NCBI GenBank assembly: GCA_004009845.1
Contig: RMBW01000075.1
Span: 1 to 64,000, forward strand
DNA: 64,000 nucleotides
Origin: Davidsoniella eucalypti
Taxonomy: Eukaryota; Ascomycota; Sordariomycetes; Microascales; Ceratocystidaceae
Direction: 5' to 3'
Below, one piece after another: positions 42,901 through 52,809 of the stretch. The notes under the pieces are model-generated. The model worked only from the letters and a program-made list of their open reading frames with translations, was not told the DNA's origin and did no database searches. The position numbers were made by a program, and so were the translations under genes. Position 1 is the stretch's first letter. The number at the start of each line of letters is the position of its first letter.

Positions 42901-45060
42901 GTCTTCGGCTACAACGACTACACCAGATGCCTGTACTACCGCCTCATGGGAGCCAAGATTGGCAAGAATGTCGTCATCCAGCAGTGCGGCCTTCAGGAGT
43001 TTGATCTCATCGAGATTGGCGACAATGTCATCCTGGAGAAGTGCCGTGTTCGTCCCTTTGGTGCTGAACGCGAAACCTCCATGTACCTGGGCAAGATCAA
43101 GATCGGTAACAATTGCTCGGTCGGCACTGCCTCCATCATTGCTCCTGGCGCCATCCTGCCCGACAACACCCACATCGGCCCCAACTCTTCGTCGTGGGAA
43201 ATGCAGGATGCTTGCGAGGGCAACAGAGATATGCTGTCTTCCCTGGTCCCCAAGCCTCACTGGGCCATGACCCTGTTCTTGACCGTCCCTCTGCAGTTCG
43301 TCAGCTGGCTGATCTCGCTCGCACCGTGGCTGTCGGGTCTGGTCGGCCTGGTCACGACTCCTAACGATGTTAAGCCTGGCTGGGACCGCATATACTCCAT
43401 TGTCCACTGGTTCGCCGCTCCCCACAGAGTCGCCTACCACATGCTCGCTATGACTCTGCGTGTCGTCTTCTCTCCCTTCCTTGTCTTCCTGTTCGCCTTC
43501 TTTGTCCGTGTAGCTCTGGATCGGATGTTCGGTAAGCTCAAGCCTTCGCGGTCAGACAACCGCTCCAACCTAGACAAGTGGCGCATGGAGGTCATCCGCG
43601 CCATCTTCCCCGTGGGCAGGATGCTGGAACTCACCGCCCTATTTGGACAGCACTACGAGGTCACCTCGTTCTTCATGCGCAGGATGGGAGCCAAGGTTGG
43701 TAGCCGGGTCTACTGGCCTGGCACCGGTCCCTCCATCACCAACTACTGCTTCGTTGAGATTGGCGATGACGTCATCTTCGGTTCCCGCAGTCACTTGGTT
43801 ACGTCGAACGGCATTGGAAGCGACTACATCAAGATTGGCAGCAACTCCATGATTGCTGATCGTGTTGTCCTCCAGCCGGGCGTTATCATTGGCCGCGGCA
43901 CTGTGATGGGATCTGGTGCGATGACTCGCCGTGAAGGATACTACGCTGATGGCGCCACTTTTGCCGGCTCGAAGAAGGGCGATAGTTCCGCTTTCTCGAT
44001 GCCTGGCGCTAAGAAGGGCCACTCTCGGAAATCTTCCATGGACGGCCAGTTCCAGACCAGCCAGCAAACCTCTGCTACCGTTTCCGTCGAGGACTTTGGC
44101 GACGAGAAGAGAATCAACCACAACAGCACCACCGACTTCGACGAGGAAAAGGGAATTGGCGGTGACGGCAGCAGAAACATGGATAGCAAGTCTGCCGCTA
44201 TCAGCAACGCTCTTGCCCCCAACTCCAAGGCTACCACTCCTTTCGGCCGTGCCTTCTACGAGAAGAAGACGCCGTACTGGGTTGTCCCTGCTTCGCTATG
44301 CGCTCTTTACAGCACTTCCTTCATCTTGCTCACCAAGATCTTGTGGAACCTGCCCACTGTCGGCGCTCTCCAGATTGCCGAGTACATGTACGGCCAAACC
44401 GACACATGGCGCAACCGGGGTGGTCACTTCCAGTTGCCTTTCCTTCTGGGCTACATGTCCGCACTGACCATGGTTTTCGTCACCGTCGAAGCTGTCGTTG
44501 TGCTCGGCTTCGTCATTGCCAGCAAGTGGCTCATCATGGGCCGCCGCAAGCCCGGCAACTACGACTGGGATCGCAGCTCTTACTGCCAGCGCTGGCAAAT
44601 CTTCCTAGCTGCCGAGCGTCTGCGTCGCACATGTGTCCACGGCCACGGTGTTCTAGGCCTTCTAACCGGTACCCACTGGATCGTGCTCTACTTCCGCGCT
44701 CTTGGCGCCGAGATCGGCAAGGACTGTGCTCTGTTTGCCGGTGGCACTCCTTCGCTGTACTTCACCGAGCCTGACCTGGTCACTATGGGCGACAGAGTCA
44801 CCGTTGACGATGCCAGTCTGGTCGGCCACATCAACTCTCGCGGCAAGTTCGACCTGAACAGACTGGAGGTCGGTGACCGCTCAGTCCTGAGAGCCGGCAG
44901 CAGGCTTCTGAGCGGTGCCCATATGCAGAAGGATACCTGCCTTCTTGAGCACACTCTTATCATGGGTGGCGAGGTCATCGAGGAGGGCACTACTATGCAG
45001 GGCTGGACTGGCGAGAAGTACTCTAGCCATAGAGTCCCCGCGCATGTCGAGAGCAAGTAA
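39940..45060 (+). CDS. NRPS-like A-T protein with epsilon-poly-lysine synthetase-type membrane/LbH region
   Basis: A single 1706-residue exon. The adenylation domain shows TSGTSGTKKR (262-271), MPLFHVGG (302-309), PSYGMTE near 400, GWFDTGD near 478, GRSKEVINRGGEI near 498 and a C-terminal NNKIMR near 597 with the catalytic Lys. A carrier domain follows with phosphopantetheine Ser815 (GVDSLL). Then come three repeats of a membrane-helix pair plus a left-handed beta-helix (hexapeptide) domain: helices about 880-955 and LbH to 1085; helices 1107-1195 and LbH 1228-1330; a disordered linker; helices 1447-1528 and LbH 1575-1700. This is the layout of bacterial Pls, where the tandem C domains join lysines through the epsilon-amine. 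At position 306 the A4 motif has His, not the Asp that binds an alpha-amino group, so lysine activation is doubtful and an acyl or other acid is possible. ATG 39940 is my start; the frame opens at 39850. Confidence 0.88.
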   Translation: MTSPAQDSAVAVEAAMLALAPDSYDLAQAVTAYADFHKLMANTPPASLPHAVSVLRTYGKLFTRLPEKEKDRIVGIKADDAVKRSHKALIANMHAGYQNFGELIEDSDKPALYLPDASASVSHAALRRFITNFTLSVPHEGTERHIVAVSVQNGPILAASAMAVSSNYICAPINIAVGTQQYIADVRQAQAKVILTTHEVAEKLAMSQWAPAEGVAVYYIDLDYTSNGGQFTITNADGIEIPQDGGSRSPSRGEDISLMLFTSGTSGTKKRVPLTMHMLIHGALLVIDSWGLSKTDICLNMMPLFHVGGLLRNIFAPVLAGGSSVCCPAFDADLFWSVVDRLSPTWYYASPTMHDLIVKALPSEEALAKSRFRLICNAAGGLLPTLAAELQNKFKCTILPSYGMTECMPISTPPLSYKLEREGTSGISTGPELAILDSNGNRLASGEHGYISVRADPVFGGYLCADGTVDRSPFNDKGWFDTGDMGHMDADGYLYVTGRSKEVINRGGEIISPFEVEDAIASAAQSPDSPIYGRVKGSLAFSMPHDVLQEVVGVVLVTPPGQHRVDLKVLQSALTSSLHSAKWPFMIVYMSALPKSNNKIMRIRIAQRMNLPTVSDSTPYMERHWEGDCPPDNTPLSVDIVGRQCKVDLEVVEAAMRDIIPDAHHVDIYSRYNPDRGAVETVLAPASPTSPYWPQPSGSSSSGSTTSEKTYFDATRPSLTRLSSTMSFSLMSRVHNYMVPHHMHTLDSPLPRTEDSSYIDEKSLFKMLKAISEKKEAELRSNTQGQVVAIMAEVMDCSTDKINPKQPFYQQGVDSLLVGQLASRLRSEFKVPIASTVLYEGASAYDLGKLIDDLLSDGSSFENVPNAPLPQPSRTYSSTNVFLLAAQLAPLCILYPLRRALQWSIFLYFLSGTEVWDTNQSTVGRLFNLTLCISASQAVMYVTMPFFGIITKWALIGRYREGLYPMWGSYHTRWWLAQKTIAVCGRGVFGYNDYTRCLYYRLMGAKIGKNVVIQQCGLQEFDLIEIGDNVILEKCRVRPFGAERETSMYLGKIKIGNNCSVGTASIIAPGAILPDNTHIGPNSSSWEMQDACEGNRDMLSSLVPKPHWAMTLFLTVPLQFVSWLISLAPWLSGLVGLVTTPNDVKPGWDRIYSIVHWFAAPHRVAYHMLAMTLRVVFSPFLVFLFAFFVRVALDRMFGKLKPSRSDNRSNLDKWRMEVIRAIFPVGRMLELTALFGQHYEVTSFFMRRMGAKVGSRVYWPGTGPSITNYCFVEIGDDVIFGSRSHLVTSNGIGSDYIKIGSNSMIADRVVLQPGVIIGRGTVMGSGAMTRREGYYADGATFAGSKKGDSSAFSMPGAKKGHSRKSSMDGQFQTSQQTSATVSVEDFGDEKRINHNSTTDFDEEKGIGGDGSRNMDSKSAAISNALAPNSKATTPFGRAFYEKKTPYWVVPASLCALYSTSFILLTKILWNLPTVGALQIAEYMYGQTDTWRNRGGHFQLPFLLGYMSALTMVFVTVEAVVVLGFVIASKWLIMGRRKPGNYDWDRSSYCQRWQIFLAAERLRRTCVHGHGVLGLLTGTHWIVLYFRALGAEIGKDCALFAGGTPSLYFTEPDLVTMGDRVTVDDASLVGHINSRGKFDLNRLEVGDRSVLRAGSRLLSGAHMQKDTCLLEHTLIMGGEVIEEGTTMQGWTGEKYSSHRVPAHVESK

Positions 45061-45761
45061 AGCAACACTGACGGCCGATCGGCACTGATGTTGGTCATTC
45101 CAAGATCGCACACCGACTTACCGTCAAGACTTATGGAGTCCGCTTGATTTCCACCATGGCCGGCGTTTTTTCTTTTTCTTTCTTTCTTTCTTTCTTTTTC
45201 ATCTCTGTACATACTATTATTTCCTTTGTCATCTCTTCCTTTCTCGGCTATCACGACACGTCGATAATGCTGTCTGCTTGTTTTCATTCATCCATCTCTG
45301 CGGGTTTTATTTTCGGCTATGGCTTTAGCAGCCAAGTCCTTCATTCTTTGTCAATGTTTACTTTCTGTCTTGTTGCACTATTTTGGTTTTCGTTATCTGC
45401 AGTTTCATGATAGAAGATAGATTGTGGTTTTTATCAGCAACATTTAAAATTTCCCTTCCTTTTCTAGTTTAATTCATAATTAATCCACATAAAACATTGC
45501 TATCTTTCGTGTTCCTCTCTGATTCTTTCTACTTGACTATTCACGTCTGTTCCTTCACAAAGAACTTGACCATTACTCGCTAACGAACAGAATGAGATAG
45601 TGAGTTTTCTTGCAAGTGTGTGTAACGGTGACGTTTGATAATATACAGTAGTGCTGGCTGGGTCAGCATGTTGGCTTTTGTTCCAACCATATCTCAGATC
45701 TCGCTGTTTATGTGATACTCCTCCCTGTCAAGTACAAGTTATCGGAATACAACAGTCATGC
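45061..45761. other. 3' flanks of two convergent genes
   Basis: T-rich sequence, including a TTTC microsatellite near 45170-45197, between the ends of the synthetase gene (+) and the UstYa-like gene (-). Nothing else recognised. I looked for a small repeat-bearing precursor-peptide gene and saw none. Confidence 0.55.
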
Positions 45762-46749
45762 CTAGATCCAGACTTTATCGTCTGTCCGGCGTTCCTCGAG
45801 GAACGATTTGACCTGCTTATAGTTCTTGCACACATGAACAGAGTCAAATCCATCACTGCCCATTTCAAAGCCTTTGGGAAAGGTGGTTTGCGCGCCCTCC
45901 AAGGCCATGTCAGCTGAGCACATGAGCGATTGGCGCAGGTAGTCGAAGCAGTGGATGATGTGCCAGTCTTCCTCGGTGCTGTCTTCGCGGCCGGTTTTAA
46001 CGCGGGCGTATGACGCAAGGATTGAGTGCTATGTATACTGTTAGCTACGAGATGCTCTGTGCTGGCGCAGTGGAGACTGGACCTACAAGGCAGTGGATTT
46101 GATGGGTCATCGAGGTAGTAAAAACGGTGTTGTTGTATTCGGTAAGAGGAGATGGCAGGTTTTGGTACTTGTCGATATCCTGCTCGTCCACACGGACAAA
46201 GCCGAGGCCCTCTGTGATGGTATGTTAGTTCTCATTCCTCGCTGTGTCTCGAGCATAACGCCACGCCTATATATGCACCCGAAGCGGTCAAGACTTACTA
46301 GGGACTAGGCCGAGCCAGGCTTGGCCAACAGCCTTGGTGAAGAAGCCATCAAGGCTTTCCGGGACGTATCTGTAATCGCGGCTAAACCGCACCAGATTCT
46401 GTGAGAAGCGCGGCGAGAAGCCAGTGATATCACCACCAACTACCGTACTAGTAGGCGCATCGGGATGTCTAAGAACCAGAACTAGTATAGCAACTAGCAA
46501 TGCTGTATCGAGAATACAACGCAGGCAGTCGATGAGCTTCCAAAGCCGGGCTCTAGCACAATGCCGACTAGTAAATTTAGCTGGAAGGGAAACTGTTGCC
46601 TCGGAATCGAACCCCGATGGTGATGATGGAGCCCATGTCGACGTTCTCGACAGAGTCGGTGATACTGTGATTTCGGTAGTTGAGAGGATCAAAGGCTGCT
46701 TGTCGCCGGATTGCTCCTCCTCGCTATGGATTGTGTCTAGCTTGGACAT
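45762..46749 (-). CDS. UstYa-like oxidase (DUF3328 family)
   Basis: Three exons (46749-46299, 46211-46087, 46028-45762) encode 280 residues. After a disordered N-terminus there is one membrane segment (LDTALLVAILVLVL, about 82-95), then the family blocks AWLGLVPKGLGFV and two HxxHC motifs: HQIHC at 187-191 and HIIHC at 215-219, the latter followed by DYLRQSLMC. The HQIHCLHSI block forms only after the exon 2-3 splice. UstYa proteins are copper-type oxidases or cyclases of fungal secondary metabolism (ustiloxin, cyclochlorotine and others), usually membrane-anchored with a lumenal domain. Donors are GTAAGT and GTAGGT; intron lengths are 87 and 58 nt. The gene ends 701 bases from the end of the Pls-like gene on the opposite strand, so a shared pathway is plausible but unproven. 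A GTTATATAAC palindrome lies just 15 bases before the ATG. Confidence 0.9.
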
Positions 46750-48930
46750 TTCGGGGTATTGGTGTTATATAACGCTATTTGGTATAGAAAGAAGTGTGAT
46801 AGTTGTTTCTTAGTAAGCGTAGCTTAGTCAAACAGTTTCTGGAAGATATAAAAAATAAAAATAAAAATACGAAATTATAACGTTGCGTTAGTTGCTATGT
46901 AATAAAGGATGGACCAGCCGCAGTGACATATATGCAGAGAAATGACAGTGGCAAGTAATATATGGCAGGAAATATAAGATCTTTAGGAAGTCAAATATCA
47001 AAGTGAATTGCGCAGATCTTTTACTTGGCGTCCATCGTTGTCTTCTTGTATTGCAATAGCTCGTCTAAGAACTCGTAGACCACGGATCGCTGTCATCCTA
47101 GCTTCCTGGAATAGTACAATAGCCATAAAAGGCGGCAGACAGACCCATTGCATTCATCGTTATGTGGATGCTGTGTATTTTGGCTGGCTGGCACCACCCT
47201 GTAACTCAATCATCAGATAGCTGACGACGTCTGTTAACAGGTCTTGTCGCAGAATGTGTTTCGGTCTCTGGTATAAGAACTCTCAAATCAGGTAGATTCT
47301 ACTAATACTAAGTTGGCAGACTAGCAGCGGTATCTCTGTACTTAATCCCCTGCAAATGTACCCATAGAATCAGTAACTTTGCTCCTAGCCAGATTTGTTT
47401 CTAAGCTTATTTCCTCCTCCTAGACATATCAGTCATACCTTAAGGCCCGGCATCCATCTCCTCCCCAACTCAAACAACACTAATGCGACTTAGGCTATGA
47501 TTTATTTCAGACAGGCAAACAGCATGATAGTTCTTGCCAAGAAAAAGGCACTTATAACCGACGGTTTCTTTAATATTGCCTGCCTTCTTGGCTTGTCTTG
47601 ATCGCTACTTGTAACTCTATATCAGTACACTGCAGTTCTACACATCTTCTTCAGTCAAGATTATAAATGTGTGATCAAGGGTAGCTAGCAAAAAAGACTG
47701 CCTAATTCGCCGAGAGTTCATGTATCCATGAAATCGATAGTATTAACCTTATAATTCAGTAGCAAACTCCTATCTTGCTTTATTCAAGACTAGACGGAAC
47801 GTCCAAGCCACTGAGTCTCAAACATGAAAAGAAATAGCCGCGGCAACTCATGGGCTATGTGATTGCGGATGAGATCAAGGTTTGGCTCGATCGAAACAAG
47901 CTTTTCGAAGACAAGTCTAGACTACCAATAGAATAGCTTCACAATCCTACCGTGGCCTATCCAGATAGCCCTGCTTGAAACTTTAAAGTTCCCCTATTCC
48001 TTGTTCTTCTCCGTGATGGAGTAAAACTATGCCGTATAGAATTTGGACCACGATATCATGAACTATGATGGCTATCACATGGTAGCAAATCAGGAAACTA
48101 TCTTGTTGTTTCCACGTTGGTTTCTACAAGCCTTTGCTATGGTTGTAAATTTCTCTCTAAGAGTTAGCGTACGCGTCCTTCTAAGAATCACTGTTTCATC
48201 TACCTCCCCACGCACCCGAGCTCTGACATTAAGTGCTACTGTCATGAACTTGTTATAGTATTATGAAATATATTCTCTGTCGTAACAGACCTGTTCTAGA
48301 ATTGCCTCTGGCTTAACCGGGTCTTGTTACCTACAATACTAATACATCGAGACTCTTAACAGATATTCAAGACATGATGGTCATTATAACCCTAGTATAA
48401 CATCAAACCCTAGTTTTAGGAAGGTTAGATAGGTGTTGTCAACAATACCTCGCTTAAGACTTCAGACCTTCAAAACTGATGACAAAACACTATGAATTCT
48501 AGGATGAAAATCTCAGATTATTGTGAATAATCAGTCTACTCATAACCATCTTACTTTGTAAGCTAGCAAGGTTCATACAGTAGACACTAAATATGTACAA
48601 TGTAAGTGGTCATAAGGGTTTTTTTTTTTTTTTAATTCATTTATCTTATGGAGCTATAGAGCTATGAAGATCGGTTATAAGGGTTAAATTTGTATGTAAG
48701 TAAGCACGAAAAAAATGAAAAATGTCAATACACAAGTTGAAGAAAAGAAGCAAAAAATTGGAACAATATAAAATGAATATTAAACGTCACGACTAACTGA
48801 AAAAAAACAATGCTATGCTATGATATAATGAATGGATATAACCCAATAAATGCAAATGTAAACCAATAGTCTAATCCAAGACTAACCCTCCCCCAAATCA
48901 TACACAACTCCGTCAGCTCATAGTTTAATT
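46750..48930. other. Intergenic, 2.2 kb, AT-rich
   Basis: This holds the promoter of the UstYa-like gene on its left edge and the 3' flank of the S8 protease on its right. Short frames only, with dense stops. A 15-base T run lies near 48619-48633. No repeats, RNA genes or protein motifs recognised. Confidence 0.55.
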
Positions 48931-51719
48931 TCAATCATCATAAGAGATGTGGAAAGTCTCAGTCTCAATGACATCCCAGTCATCAAGAGAGTTCTTGTCG
49001 CCGCCAATGCGCAAGGCACTGACCAGAATCTTGTACTCGCCTTCGGGGACCCAAGTACCATCGGACATGAGACCGAGAATATCGAGTCTGAGAGGGTTAC
49101 GAGCCACCTTGTACTTGGGCATGCCGGGAAGACTGCCCAGAGTAGCCCATCCGAAGAAAGGAGTGGTGTTGAGCGAAGAGCCGGGGTTGATGGGGACAAA
49201 GTCCATGCGCAGCTCCTGAATACCGATGACGGGGTTGAAGATGAGCCTGGGGTTGTTACGGCCGTGGGAGGGAATGCCGGGACGGACAATGCTGAACTTC
49301 TGACCAGAGGTCATGGGCATTTCGTTGCTGCTCTGGGAAGAGGTCAGGTAAGTACCACCCGTGCGATCACCAGAGATGGCTCTAGTGTTGCGCAAGCTAC
49401 CACGAACACCAATGTAGGGCAGGTTGAGCTGGAGACCCTCGCTGCTGTCGATGAAGATGAATCCACCGTACACGGGAAGATGGGAAGGATCGATCTGGGC
49501 AGAATTGGCAGGTGGGGTCACGCTAACCATCACCGTAACGAAATTGCCAGGCTGCAGACGAAACTTCTCAGGCCAGACTGTCACTTGGGCACCCTCTTCC
49601 ACAACATGATCGGGGAATCTGTACCGAGTAACATTGTCTGCAGTGTTGGAGCTCAGAGACTCGACAGTGAGAGAAGACTGGTGGCTTACGAAGTACTCGG
49701 CAGACGTGTCTCCATTGTTCGTGACAACAAAAGTGCGATCATTCTTGAAGGTGTCATCGTCACCAAAAGTCAAACTATCGGTGTTTAGAGAAGTCTTGAT
49801 CTCGGTAGCATCCCAAACCTGCACAAGACCAGCACCCTGCTGGGCAGTAGGGGCGAACTTGTCTACAGATCCGAGCTTGGGAGACCAGAACTTCTGGGGC
49901 TTGGCAGTAGAGCTGAACCGTTCGAGCAGAATAGAAGGGTCGTTAGTGCCAAGCTTCTGTACGGCAAGAGCATACAGGCCGGCAACCATTGGAGTAGCCA
50001 TGGAAGTGCCGGAAAGAATATTGTACGAGCCCATGTTGGTGGGAAAAGTCGAGAGAACTTGGCCACCAATACCCATGAACTGGGGCTTGAGCTGAACCTC
50101 CCAGGTAGGACCCCACGAGCTAAAGGCGTTGATGTAACCGCCGTCGGGGTTGGGAAACTGGTAGAGACTCTTGCCAGCCTCGTCATCCGTGGGCAGCTCA
50201 ATCCTGACAGTAGTGCCGCTCATCATGATGCCGATGATCTGCTCGGCCTGGAAGCGGTTGATAGTGCCGACACCATCAATGTAAGAGATATCAGTCTCGA
50301 CCTGAGGAAGCCTGTATTATCGATTACGTTAGTAAGTGGCCCTTGAGATGATGCTGGCGAAAAGGAATAGGAAACTTACAGTTGCTCGGGGTGGTAAAAC
50401 AGGATGTTTTCACCACCGCGGGCAGCGATGTTCTTGATCTGGGTGTCGATGTTGCAACCCTCCTTGGTGGTCATGCGTACAATCACGATTCTGCCAGAAA
50501 AATCGATGCCCTCAGAAAGAGGGTAGCAGGCAACATCGTTGGCATTCAGGTTGGTGGAGAGGTAGGCAGCGGCGATAGTGGCCGGGTTGATACCAGGGAT
50601 ACCGTTCTTCCAGGCGAGGTCGTAGTAGGTCTTATCGTCGATGGTGAAAGAGGCGATGTCTACAAGAAGAGGACTGACCTGGCTATCGATAGAGCCGACG
50701 GCAGCGATCCTCTTTCCGGAAGCCGGAGAAGAGGCAGTCCAAGGACCCTCGGGGCCTTCGTTGCCGATAGAAACAACGACAGGGACACCCTGAGCAGTGA
50801 TTCTAGCGGCGCTGATGGCGAATGGATCAGTCGCCCAGCTGGAGTCGAAGCCGATAGAGCAAGTAATGACATCAGCACCATCCTGGAAGGCCCTGTAGAA
50901 GGCAGAGATCAAGATCTCGTTAGTAGTATAACCAGCACAGCCAGTGACGCGATACGCACCCAGCGTGACGCCGGGAGCGACGCCAGAGAAGCCGAGATCA
51001 TTCTCCTGAGCAGCAATGATTCCAGCAACGTGAGTGCCGTGGCCGAAGCAACTCTCTTTGGGATCATCGTCAGGAACAGGCTTAGCACCCTGCACAAACT
51101 CATTACCGACGAAATCCCAGCCAGTTGTCACGATACAGCCTTCGCCAAAGCAGCCACCTAGATCAGGGTGAGTGTAGTCGATGCCGGAGTCGACAACGGC
51201 CACATGGACATCCTCGCCTGTGTAGCCTGCTGCTAGCATCTTGTCCGCCTGAACACTCTTCATCGCATCAGCATACTCAGTGCGCTTGGCCATGCGAGCC
51301 CTCTTGACAGAATCTGCCCAACGTAGAGTGCCAGTCGAGGGGTCACGTTCGAGTTCCGGCATTTCCATCTGTATACCGCGAACGGGCCATACATTGACAA
51401 CGCCGTCTTTCGAGCCAAGTTCGTTCAGGGTGAGTCCGATGTCGTCGAAAGTATCCTTGAGTTGCACTGAGACGGCGTTGAAGGCGTCGTGGGTCAGGTC
51501 CATGCGTTCCGTGGCTTCGATGCCATCGGTAGCAAGATTTCTGATCAGCTCAGAAGATTGGAAGTTGGGTTCAAGCTCCACAATGAAGGCACCGGGGACG
51601 GGAACGTTGAGAGCAGCCATTTCCACTTGCCCGGCTGGGTTTGCGTTTTTGGTGGCGGAGACACAGACTGCCGGCATCATGGCGCCGAGAACGGCGAAAG
51701 AGAGACCCTGAAACTTCAT
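48931..51719 (-). CDS. Secreted subtilisin-like serine protease (S8)
   Basis: Two exons, 51719-50380 and 50311-48931, encode 906 residues. The first 21 residues form a signal peptide, followed by an I9-like pro-region to about 150. The catalytic triad is Asp177 (VAVVDSGIDYTHPD), His227 (GHGTHVAG) and Ser550 (GTSMATPMVAG), with oxyanion Asn320 (SIGNEGPEG). About 230 residues lie between Asn320 and Ser550, matching a PA-domain insert as in C5a-peptidase/Vpr-type subtilases. The tail after about 590 is beta-rich and resembles the Fn3-like region of that group. The junction EQL-LPQV is made by a 68-nt intron with a GTAAGT donor. It is probably secreted or cell-wall bound. A role in processing a product of the neighbouring synthetase or oxidase is possible, but nutrient or host-protein digestion is the simpler reading. 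Confidence 0.93.
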
Positions 51720-52809
51720 ATCGCTGATCGAATGGACAAGAGACTGGACCGCGGTCGAAAGACAATGGGATGAAGAGCTTTCTCTTTTTCCGTCTTGCAG
51801 AACGGGAGACCTGACAGGTCTTTAAATGCCTTGATCCCTGTCCGGAAAACTCGCCGTCGTAAACATCTATCATGTTCGATGCCATAATTGTATTGCCCGA
51901 TGCCCGCTTGAACTCGGACCACGACTTCATCCATGCTAGACAAAGGCGTTCGTGTTATGACGCCTAAAACAGTCCCAGGTTGGTGCGTGCGTCGTCTTCA
52001 GTCCGGAGAAGGCCTTGCTTCCTATTTTGTCAATAGGCAGTAGCATATCAAGCATCCTATCTATCGTATGTACTCATGCCACGCCCCACAATCGCGGCAC
52101 GAGTACATTGTTAGTCCAAGTAGCGGTATCTCGCAACAGTTCCGGAAATATGGACTCTGGGCGTGATAGGGAAAAATTCAAACCTATTCATTGGTTGACA
52201 TGTAGGCTCGCAAAAGAAAAAAGAAAAAAGAAAAAAAGAAAGAAAGCTCGTGCCACGCCGGGCATTTCGCGGTTGTTGTATTACAATTAGTAGCTAAAAA
52301 TATGGCTGGGATAATATTGTGATGGTCCTGGCGTTTCAATGCCTTGTATGCTATATTAAGGATTTTGGGTTGCGGAAGAGGATGGGTTTTTTGCTAGCAA
52401 TGCAAACTGTTCCTGCCGCATGATTTGTTTCTGCCATTATGAGTAACATCTATCTCATGAATCTTTCAATCATGGGTGATTAAGTTAGATTCGATGATCT
52501 ATGTCGTGGATCCGTGCAGTAATTATACGATACGATACGATACGGTACGATATGATATGATGTGCCACACCTTGAACAATCGATCACATTTACAAGATAG
52601 GAAATATTCCGTCGGACCATAGTCGGGATACTGGTAGCAGATGTTTGAATACGTTATCTTGAACGGCGCGGTGTGGGCCACGGACGTTATATCTCATATA
52701 AATAGTCCATAACATGAAAAAAGACATAGGAAAAAAAAGCATGTGGTATTCCTCCGCCAAGCTAAAGACAAAATAAGGGTGGGTAAAAAACTATGGCATC
52801 TAAATAGGC
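51720..52809. other. Intergenic between S8 protease and RhoGAP
   Basis: This holds the protease promoter (minus strand; a TTTAAAG sequence near 51822), an A/G-rich tract near 52207-52245, and a GATAC-type tandem repeat at 52526-52560. No gene recognised. Confidence 0.55.
52526..52560. repeat. TACGA pentanucleotide tandem repeat, seven units
   Basis: Seven TACGA-type units; the fourth is TACGG and the last two are TATGA. A short minisatellite with no evident function. Confidence 0.85.

Noticed and set aside
42619..43440. 273-codon minus-strand frame
   Set aside because: Shadow of the LbH and membrane region of the synthetase; no motif of its own.
46607..46620. GGAATCGAACCCC, which looks like a reversed tRNA T-loop
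   Set aside because: It lies in exon 1 of the UstYa-like gene and no acceptor, D or anticodon arms can be built around it.
48949..49788. 279-codon plus-strand frame
   Set aside because: Antisense to the C-terminal half of the S8 protease; no domain recognised.
50382..51161. 259-codon plus-strand frame
   Set aside because: Antisense to the catalytic domain of the S8 protease, which carries the full triad on the other strand.
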